64,000 nucleotides of DNA from Sinorhizobium sp. B11 (GTDB taxonomy: Bacteria; Pseudomonadota; Alphaproteobacteria; Rhizobiales; Rhizobiaceae). The DNA lies in assembly GCA_039725955.1 (NCBI GenBank), contig CP091034.1, positions 4,032,501 to 4,096,500 on the forward strand, written 5' to 3'. A program made the translations under genes and the position numbers. Positions 58,277-64,000 of this stretch are shown here, piece by piece; position 1 is the stretch's first letter, and each line of letters begins with the position of its first letter. The notes beneath the pieces were generated by a model. That model had not been told where the DNA came from, searched no databases, and worked only from the letters and a program-made list of their open reading frames with translations.

Positions 58277-59425
58277 ATGAAGATCACCAAACTGACCACC
58301 TATATCGTCCCGCCGCGCTGGCTGTTTCTGAAGATCGAAACCGATGAAGGCGTCGTCGGCTGGGGCGAACCCGTTGTCGAGGGTCGCGCGCTGACCGTCG
58401 AGGCGGCCGTCCACGAACTCGCAGACTACCTCATCGGCAAGGATCCCTTCCTCATCGAAGATCATTGGACCGTGATGTATCGCGGTGGCTTCTATCGCGG
58501 CGGCGCCATCCATATGTCGGCGATATCCGGCATCGACCAGGCACTCTGGGACATCAAGGGCAAGGCGCTCGGCCAGCCGATCCATTCGCTGCTCGGCGGC
58601 CAGGTGCGTGACCGCATCAAGGTCTATTCCTGGATCGGCGGCGACCGCCCCTCCGACGTCGCCCGCAACGCCAAGGACGTCGTTTCCCGCGGCTTCAAGG
58701 CGATCAAGCTCAACGGCTGCGAGGAAATGCAGATCGTCGATACCAACGAGAAGATCGACAAGGCGGTCGAGACCATCGCGACGATCCGCGAGGCGATCGG
58801 CCCGCATGTCGGTATCGGTGTCGATTTCCACGGCCGTGTCCACAAACCCATGGCAAAGGTTCTTGCCAAGGAACTCGAACCCTACAAGCTGATGTTCATC
58901 GAGGAGCCGGTTCTCTCCGAACACCGCGAAACCCTGAAGGAAATCGCCAACCATTGCTCGACGCCAATCGCGCTCGGCGAACGCCTCTATTCCCGCTGGG
59001 ACTTCAAGTCGGTCCTGTCGGACGGCTATGTTGATATTATCCAGCCGGATCTGTCCCACGCAGGCGGCATTACCGAATGCCGCAAGATCGCCGCCATGGC
59101 TGAAGCCTATGACGTGGCACTGGCACCTCATTGCCCGCTCGGCCCCATCGCGCTTGCCGCTTGCCTGCAGGTCGACGCCATCTCCTACAATGCCTTCATT
59201 CAGGAGCAGAGCCTCGGCATCCACTACAACAAGGGCAACGACATTCTCGACTACATCTCAAACAAGGAAGTCTTCCAGTATGCGGACGGATTCGTCTCCA
59301 TTCCGCAGGGGCCTGGCCTCGGCGTCGAAGTGGACGAGGCCTATGTCATCGAGCGTGCCAAGGAAGGCCACCGCTGGCGCAATCCCATCTGGCGCCACGA
59401 GGATGGCAGCTTTGCCGAATGGTAA
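58277..59425 (+). CDS. dgoD: D-galactonate dehydratase
   Basis: Dehydrates D-galactonate to 2-keto-3-deoxygalactonate. It is a 382-residue enolase-superfamily enzyme, the same length as E. coli DgoD. The metal ligands Asp183, Glu209 and Glu235 and the catalytic His185 and His285 all fall at the E. coli positions (VDFHGRVH, FIEEPV, ALGERLYSR, APHCPLGP). The rest of the protein is closely similar along its whole length. The kinase and aldolase of the DeLey-Doudoroff route (dgoK, dgoA) are not next to it. A strong terminator follows. Confidence 0.97.
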   Translation: MKITKLTTYIVPPRWLFLKIETDEGVVGWGEPVVEGRALTVEAAVHELADYLIGKDPFLIEDHWTVMYRGGFYRGGAIHMSAISGIDQALWDIKGKALGQPIHSLLGGQVRDRIKVYSWIGGDRPSDVARNAKDVVSRGFKAIKLNGCEEMQIVDTNEKIDKAVETIATIREAIGPHVGIGVDFHGRVHKPMAKVLAKELEPYKLMFIEEPVLSEHRETLKEIANHCSTPIALGERLYSRWDFKSVLSDGYVDIIQPDLSHAGGITECRKIAAMAEAYDVALAPHCPLGPIALAACLQVDAISYNAFIQEQSLGIHYNKGNDILDYISNKEVFQYADGFVSIPQGPGLGVEVDEAYVIERAKEGHRWRNPIWRHEDGSFAEW

Positions 59426-59430
59426 GCGAA

Positions 59431-59454
59431 AGGGCCGCGAAAGCGGCCCTTTTT
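59431..59454 (+). terminator. Intrinsic terminator of the gntR-dgoD operon
   Basis: Stem AAAGGGCCGC / GCGGCCCTTT with a GAAA tetraloop, followed by TTACATT. It begins six bases after the dgoD stop. Confidence 0.9.
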
Positions 59455-59520
59455 ACATTCTCCGTGTAGGATATCGGACACTTCATTCGTCATTGTGAAA
59501 GCTCAAGGAGGAGATTTCAC

Positions 59521-59916
59521 ATGGCCAGAGCAATCGCAATCATTATTGCCCGCATCATCTTCAGCTTCATCTTTTTCATGGCCGCCGGCTTCAAGTTCGC
59601 CGATATCGGCGCGACGGCCGCCTACATCACCGCGGCAGGCTTTCCGGCGGCCACATTCCTTGCCTGGATCGCCGCCTTTTTCGAAATCGCACTGGCGCTT
59701 GCCTTCATATCCGGCGCCTTTTTCACAGAGGCGAGCCTGCTTGCCGGCATCTACGTGATCTTCCTGGCCTTTGCCTTCCATGGCCCGTCGCAATGGCAGC
59801 AGAACCAGGCTGAATTCGGCTTCTTCGTCGATCACTTCACCTTCTTGGCCGGTCTGCTCGTCGCCGCCGTTCATGGACCGGAACGGTGGGCGCTTCGCCA
59901 TAGCCTCCTGAAATAA
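59521..59916 (+). CDS. DoxX-family membrane protein (second copy)
   Basis: A 131-residue inner-membrane protein with four helices and DoxX features (IIFSFIFFMAAGFKFADIGATAAYITAAGFPAATFLAWIAAFFEIALALAFISG). An AAGGAGGAG site precedes the ATG. It is not close in sequence to the DoxX at 26.3 kb and is not part of the ECF operon. It is probably co-transcribed with the SDR gene 77 bases downstream; function is unknown. Confidence 0.87.
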   Translation: MARAIAIIIARIIFSFIFFMAAGFKFADIGATAAYITAAGFPAATFLAWIAAFFEIALALAFISGAFFTEASLLAGIYVIFLAFAFHGPSQWQQNQAEFGFFVDHFTFLAGLLVAAVHGPERWALRHSLLK

Positions 59917-59993
59917 CCTCAACGCCACACGCTCCGGAACCAAGAGCCGCCCCGATCATTGCCTTTACCGGCAACCGCAAAGAGGAGCGGCTC

Positions 59994-60773
59994 ATGGAGT
60001 TGCAGGGAAAGATCGCACTGGTGACCGGCGCAGGCTCCGGGATCGGCAAGGCGACTGCGCTGAAGCTCGCCGCTGAAGGCGCCAGGGTCGCCGTGCTGAG
60101 CCGCACCGAGAGCGAGGTGCTAGAAACCTGCCAGGAGATCATCGCCGCTGGCGGTCAGTCGATCGAACTGACCGCCGATACGAGCGACGAGGCCCAAATG
60201 CGCGCGGCCGTCGACAAGATGACAGAGAATTTCGGCGGCATCGATATCGTGGTGGCCAATGCAGGCATCAATGGCGTCTGGGCGCCGATCGATGACCTTA
60301 AGCCCGACGAATGGGATCGGACCATGGCCGTCAACCTGCGCGGCACATACATGACCCTGCATCTCACCGTGCCCTATCTGAAGATGAAAGGCGGCTCGAT
60401 CGTCGTGGTCTCGTCAATCAATGGCACGCGTACCTTTACCACGCCAGGCGCCACCGCTTATACCGCGACCAAAGCCGGCCAGGTTGCCATGGTTCAGCAG
60501 CTCGCACTCGAACTCGGCAAACATGGCATTCGCGTCAATGCCGTCTGCCCCGGCGCGATCGACACCAGCATTTCCGCCAACACAACGTCGCGCCATCGCG
60601 AGGAAACCGAAGTGCCCGTCATCTGGCCGAAGGGCGAAATCCCGATCACTGGCGGCAAGGCAGGGTCTAGTGACGATGTAGCCGAGACGATCCTCTTCCT
60701 TGCCTCCGAGCGCGCCCGGCATATTACCGGCACGCCTGTCTGGATCGACGGTGGACAGGGATTGCTGCGTTAG
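59994..60773 (+). CDS. Short-chain dehydrogenase/reductase
   Basis: A 259-residue classical SDR. The NAD(P) loop is VTGAGSGIGKATAL, NAGINGVW is near residue 88, and the catalytic Ser and Tyr-x3-Lys are VVSSINGT and YTATKAGQ, followed by PGAIDTSI. The ATG has an AGAGGAG site. The carbohydrate setting (dgoD nearby) suggests a sugar or sugar-acid dehydrogenase, but the substrate cannot be read from the sequence. Confidence 0.88.
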   Translation: MELQGKIALVTGAGSGIGKATALKLAAEGARVAVLSRTESEVLETCQEIIAAGGQSIELTADTSDEAQMRAAVDKMTENFGGIDIVVANAGINGVWAPIDDLKPDEWDRTMAVNLRGTYMTLHLTVPYLKMKGGSIVVVSSINGTRTFTTPGATAYTATKAGQVAMVQQLALELGKHGIRVNAVCPGAIDTSISANTTSRHREETEVPVIWPKGEIPITGGKAGSSDDVAETILFLASERARHITGTPVWIDGGQGLLR

Positions 60774-60858
60774 GCCGCTTCTGCGTCGTGCGACGATTGC
60801 CTTTGCTCGACCAGATCATCAGCGCGCATATATGCAGTTGCAGCAACGGCCCTGCCGG

Positions 60859-62076
60859 TCACCCGTTTAGCCGCGCGCTTTCCAGCGTGTAAAGCAATTG
60901 CGGCCGTTTGACACCGCGCAGAGCATAGCGGCCGATACAAGCGAGGACGTTGCGCTCAGCTTCAGGGATTGCCGCTTCGAAATCCGACGACATCAGCACA
61001 TTGAGATCGACTGAACGGCAGATCGAGGCGATGCGGCTCACCTCGTTGACCGCCGGCCCGATGACCGTGAAGTCCAGACGGTCCTGGCTGCCGATATTGC
61101 CGTAGAAGACATCGCCGATATGCAGTCCGATATAGACATCAGTTGTTGGCCGCCTGTCCACCTCGCGTGCAGCGTTGAGTACTGCAAGCTTCTGGCGGAG
61201 CAGGCGCTCTGCCGTCAACGCGGCAGAACAGCTTTCCGCCGGCTCCTCGCCCTTGAAGATAGCAAGCACCCCGTCGCCGATCAGCTTCAGAACATTCCCA
61301 CCGGCTTCATGGATCGCTGTTATCACCGCCTCGCTATATTCATTGAGCAACGGAATGATCTCTTCCGGCGGCGAATTGTCCGAGATCTTCGTGTAGTTCA
61401 ACAGATCGGAGAACCATAGCGCTGCCGAAATGCGCTCGGTTTTGCCGCGCGAGATCTTGCCGTCCATCACCTGGCGGGCTGCATCCTCACCGAGATAGAC
61501 CTCGGCGATCGTGCGGGCGATACGGGCAAGAGCCACGCATTTGATTGCCAGTCCCAGCACCGGCACAAGTTTGCGCAGGATCGCAAGATCCTGGTCGGAA
61601 AAGCCTTCGGGATGTTTCGTCGAGAAATGCGAGAAAAAACAATCCATCTCGCCAATCGTGCCGGCCTCGGCAAAGCGATGCGCCATGGCGACGTAATCGG
61701 TATGACCGAGCTTGTAGATCTGGTCCAGCATGATGAAATCGGTCGGATCGCCGAAGCCGATCCGGCGCCGCACCTCTCGATCGCCACTGGTCCAGAGATG
61801 GTAGAAGGCCGAACGACGCCAGGTATCCAGCCCCTGGCCCTCACCCGAAGGGCCATATTCGAACTCGCCCTCAAAATCCTCAACGCTATCCCAGCGAAAT
61901 GCGCGGCCTTCATGCACGGGATGAAGCGTGTCCATCAGCGCCATGGCGCGATCGAGCCGCATGCCGGCATTGCGGCAAGCTTCGCAGAAGCCGGCAAGCA
62001 GCTCCGCTTCGGTCGCACCGTTCAAGCCCTGTTCTGTCACCCATGCTGCGATTGTGCCGACGTCGCTGTGATCCAT
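60859..62076 (-). CDS. Class III adenylate/guanylate cyclase with an uncharacterised N-terminal region
   Basis: A 405-residue protein. The C-terminal cyclase domain spans about residues 225-385. Metal-binding aspartates are in ALWFSDLLNYT and KLIGDGVLAIF, and the transition-state Asn and Arg in FTVIGPAVNEVSRIASI. The first 200 residues (starting MDHSDVGTIAAWVTEQGLNG, with many aromatic residues and RIGFGDPTDFIMLDQIYKLGHTDYVAMAHRF) are a sensory region I do not recognise. It has no membrane segment. Rhizobia carry many such cyclases, and the signal for this one is unknown. Confidence 0.9.
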   Translation of the reverse strand: MDHSDVGTIAAWVTEQGLNGATEAELLAGFCEACRNAGMRLDRAMALMDTLHPVHEGRAFRWDSVEDFEGEFEYGPSGEGQGLDTWRRSAFYHLWTSGDREVRRRIGFGDPTDFIMLDQIYKLGHTDYVAMAHRFAEAGTIGEMDCFFSHFSTKHPEGFSDQDLAILRKLVPVLGLAIKCVALARIARTIAEVYLGEDAARQVMDGKISRGKTERISAALWFSDLLNYTKISDNSPPEEIIPLLNEYSEAVITAIHEAGGNVLKLIGDGVLAIFKGEEPAESCSAALTAERLLRQKLAVLNAAREVDRRPTTDVYIGLHIGDVFYGNIGSQDRLDFTVIGPAVNEVSRIASICRSVDLNVLMSSDFEAAIPEAERNVLACIGRYALRGVKRPQLLYTLESARLNG

Positions 62077-62147
62077 GCGCTCTCCTCACGATCCGCAAGC
62101 TGTAACGTGAATCTGCCGCAGATGAAAAGACAATCAACCCGAACAGA

Positions 62148-63170
62148 CTATTGGCTTGTCGGCATATTATAGGGCGTAACGATTTCGACGGCCGAAAATG
62201 ACACCGGCGCCGTCCGGCTGACGGGGATGGTATAGGCCATGATTGCACGGAAAGCGGCGCGCGCATCGGTTCTGAGATCGTGATGCAGCACGAAATCGAT
62301 CCGCCGTTCGGCTAGTAAAGCGCGGTTGTCGGCATCGAGATCATGCGCCACGAAGACCGAGACCGGCCTGCCGGCAGCCTTGAAAGCCGCAAGCACCGCG
62401 CGATTGCCGCCGCCGACCGAATAGACCGCATTGATCGAGGGATCATCGGCAAGGGCCTTGGCAACGAGCGTACCCGTCGCGGCATCCGTGCCATGCCCTT
62501 CGCTCACTTCGATAATGCCGATTAGAGGATAATGCGCACGGATCACCCGGCGAAAGCCGATCTCCCGCTCCTCCTCGCCACGAAACCGGCCGCTTGACAG
62601 CGTCACCAGCGCCTTGCCACCGGAGGCCCCGAGCAGCCGGCCAATGAGATAGGCTGCCGTCTCCCCCGCCGCTCGGTTATCGGCGCCGGCATAGGCCGAT
62701 CGGGCGGAATTCGGCAGGTCGGTGACGAGCGTGACGACCGGGATATCGGCGGCATCGAGCCTTGCGACGGCCGCGACGATGTCGGGCACGTCGGGCGCCT
62801 TCAGCACGATGCCATGTGTGCCACGCAGTCGGATCCGGTCGAGAAGCTGCACCAACTCCGCCGCCCGCATCACCTCGGCAAAATGAAACCGGCAGCGGAA
62901 GACGGTCGGCAGGAAGGTCGCAACCTCCGCTTCGAAGGCGGCCCGCACCGCCGTGCTGAACCTGTCAGGCGTTTCCATGACGATATCGATCGTGAGCTTG
63001 CGACCGGCTACATCGGCACCCGCCTGTTTCTCGAGCTCGGCGATTGCCGCCTTGACCCGCATCTCGGTCTGCCGCCGCACACCGGGCCTGCCGTTCAGCA
63101 CGCGATCGACTGTGGCAGTGCTGAGACCTGCCTGAAAAGCGATATCCTTGACGAGAAAGGGATGAGCCAT
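62148..63170 (-). CDS. LacI-family transcriptional regulator
   Basis: A 340-residue regulator. The helix-turn-helix is FLVKDIAFQAGLSTATVDRVLNGRPGVRRQ, with the same ATVDRVLN recognition helix as the xyl-locus regulator at 3.3 kb, followed by a sugar-binding-protein-like domain. It is divergent from the PhyH-family gene across 94 bases carrying a palindrome, so it probably controls that gene and itself. No ribosome site is strong at the ATG. Confidence 0.88.
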   Translation of the reverse strand: MAHPFLVKDIAFQAGLSTATVDRVLNGRPGVRRQTEMRVKAAIAELEKQAGADVAGRKLTIDIVMETPDRFSTAVRAAFEAEVATFLPTVFRCRFHFAEVMRAAELVQLLDRIRLRGTHGIVLKAPDVPDIVAAVARLDAADIPVVTLVTDLPNSARSAYAGADNRAAGETAAYLIGRLLGASGGKALVTLSSGRFRGEEEREIGFRRVIRAHYPLIGIIEVSEGHGTDAATGTLVAKALADDPSINAVYSVGGGNRAVLAAFKAAGRPVSVFVAHDLDADNRALLAERRIDFVLHHDLRTDARAAFRAIMAYTIPVSRTAPVSFSAVEIVTPYNMPTSQ

Positions 63171-63201
63171 GCTTGCTGTTCTGATGGATTTTTGATGGAT
63201 T

Positions 63202-63217
63202 CCTGATCTATATCAGG
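63202..63217. promoter_or_regulatory. LacI-family operator candidate between lacI and the PhyH-family gene
   Basis: Perfect inverted repeat CCTGAT-CTAT-ATCAGG. Just to its left TGATGGATT occurs twice in tandem-like spacing (63182-63200), so the region may hold additional half-sites. Confidence 0.6.
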
Positions 63218-63264
63218 ATCGCCGGCGGCGTATAGTCCCTTCATCGGACATGGAGGAGCACCCG

Positions 63265-64000
63265 ATGAAATCAGACAACCAGCAAAAACTGCGCGCCAAC
63301 CGCGTCTGGCTCACCGAAGACGCCTGCGATCTCAACGATTTCCGCGCACTCGCCGAAAAGACCACGGCCCTTGCCGACTATCCCTCGGCCTCAGCCGTCG
63401 AGAAGAACGTGCTGATCTATGACAGCCGCAAGGTGATCGAGGCAGCCTCGACGCCGGAAGGCCGCCGCGCCATTCTCGCCGAAATCTGCGAAGCCTTCGG
63501 CATCGGCCCCGGCGTCGTCGTCTTCAAACATGCCTACGAAGACACCGGCATCATCGACAGGGCGAGCACGATCTTCGACGAGATCATCGAGGAGCAGCAC
63601 CGCAGCTCGACCGGCGGCGGCGACCATTTCGCCAAGCCTGGCGCAAACGACCGCATCTGGAACTCGCTCGAAAAGCACTGCCTTACCGACCCCGAGAATT
63701 TCGCCCGCTACTACGGCAATGCCATCGTGGCGCTGGCAAGCGAGGCATGGCTCGGCCCGCACTACCAGATGACGGCGCAGGTCAACCGGGTGAACCCGGG
63801 CGGTGCCGCGCAATCGGCCCACCGCGACTATCACCTCGGCTTCCAGTCCTCCAAGGTGATCGAACAGTTCCCAGCCCATGTTCACCGCCTTTCGCCGGTG
63901 CTGACCTTGCAGGGTGCGGTCGCCCATTGCGACATGCCGCTCGAGAGCGGCCCGACGCTTTTCCTGCCGCACAGCCAGACCTATGAGCCCGGCTACCTCG
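63265..64000 (+). CDS. PhyH (phytanoyl-CoA dioxygenase)-family protein, C-terminus cut by window edge
   Basis: The first 245 residues of a non-heme Fe(II)/2-oxoglutarate dioxygenase-like protein are visible. The iron motif H-x-D appears in AAQSAHRDYHLGF near residue 188, and the segment ending CDMPLESGPTLFLPHSQTYEPGYL matches the PhyH pattern. The second iron histidine may be the one in LPHSQ. The ATG follows GGAGGAG. Its substrate is unknown. The divergent LacI-type regulator suggests a sugar or related ligand. Confidence 0.85.
   Translation, partial: MKSDNQQKLRANRVWLTEDACDLNDFRALAEKTTALADYPSASAVEKNVLIYDSRKVIEAASTPEGRRAILAEICEAFGIGPGVVVFKHAYEDTGIIDRASTIFDEIIEEQHRSSTGGGDHFAKPGANDRIWNSLEKHCLTDPENFARYYGNAIVALASEAWLGPHYQMTAQVNRVNPGGAAQSAHRDYHLGFQSSKVIEQFPAHVHRLSPVLTLQGAVAHCDMPLESGPTLFLPHSQTYEPGYL

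Noticed and set aside
1..64000. tRNA, rRNA, insertion sequences, prophage or integrative element boundaries
   Set aside because: I found no cloverleaf-like sequence, transposase, integrase or paired target duplication; base and codon use look uniform across the window.

Overview
The window reads as a chromosomal segment of a fast-growing rhizobium (Rhizobium/Sinorhizobium/Agrobacterium group, Alphaproteobacteria). The evidence is high GC, strong GGAGG-type ribosome binding sites, an exoD-like gene, a smoEFGK-mtlK polyol cluster with a SorC-type regulator, many sugar-responsive regulators, and the order xylA-xylB-lacI-emrB-emrA-tetR followed by gltX-lysS, which I recall from Sinorhizobium meliloti. 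I see no tRNA or rRNA gene, insertion sequence, phage gene or CRISPR array. Two genes are cut by the window edges: a methyltransferase on the left and a PhyH-family dioxygenase on the right.

Layout. 1-9 kb: a partial methyltransferase, the D-xylose genes xylA and xylB with a LacI-type regulator, an EmrAB-type efflux pump with a divergent TetR repressor, and an AraC/GyrI-type regulator. 9-18 kb: a TerC membrane protein, an orphan TadG-like von Willebrand protein, gltX-lysS, an SDR/AraC divergent pair, a hypothetical anchored protein and a LysR regulator. 18-25 kb: a YdcSTUVW-like polyamine ABC transporter with its aminobutyraldehyde dehydrogenase, then a LuxR-type regulator. 25-31 kb: a second TerC, a 57-residue DUF1328 protein, a divergent ECF sigma/anti-sigma module facing a metallo-beta-lactamase-TPR-DoxX operon, and a DUF1345 protein. 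31-38 kb: transaldolase with a divergent SorC-type regulator, an Ada-like alkylation repair protein, DUF2244, endonuclease III, a TetR/VOC pair, a CysZ/EI24-like protein and an RpiR regulator. 38-48 kb: the polyol cluster (FGGY kinase, HAD phosphatase, mtlK, smoK, smoG, smoF, smoE, SmoC-like regulator) and exoD. 48-57 kb: GlcNAc-type ROK kinase, GH20 hexosaminidase, and an RND pump with its adaptor and TetR repressor. 57-64 kb: OsmC, GntR regulator and galactonate dehydratase, DoxX, SDR, class III cyclase, and a LacI regulator divergent from the PhyH-family gene.

How the genes work together. Most of the window is local catabolic or efflux modules, each next to its own regulator. In many cases the operator can be seen as an inverted repeat beside the regulator: the LacI-type regulators, three TetR systems, GntR, LysR, RpiR and SorC. 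Xylose isomerase and xylulokinase feed xylulose-5-phosphate toward transaldolase. The polyol cluster imports sugar alcohols and oxidises them to ketoses.

The most interesting system is the ECF module at 26.3-30.2 kb. The two divergent operons carry the same bipartite motif, GGAATA-N17-RTCTAG, at matching distances (about 70 bases) from their start codons. This predicts a self-activating sigma-factor circuit that co-controls an exported metallo-hydrolase, a TPR protein and a DoxX membrane protein.
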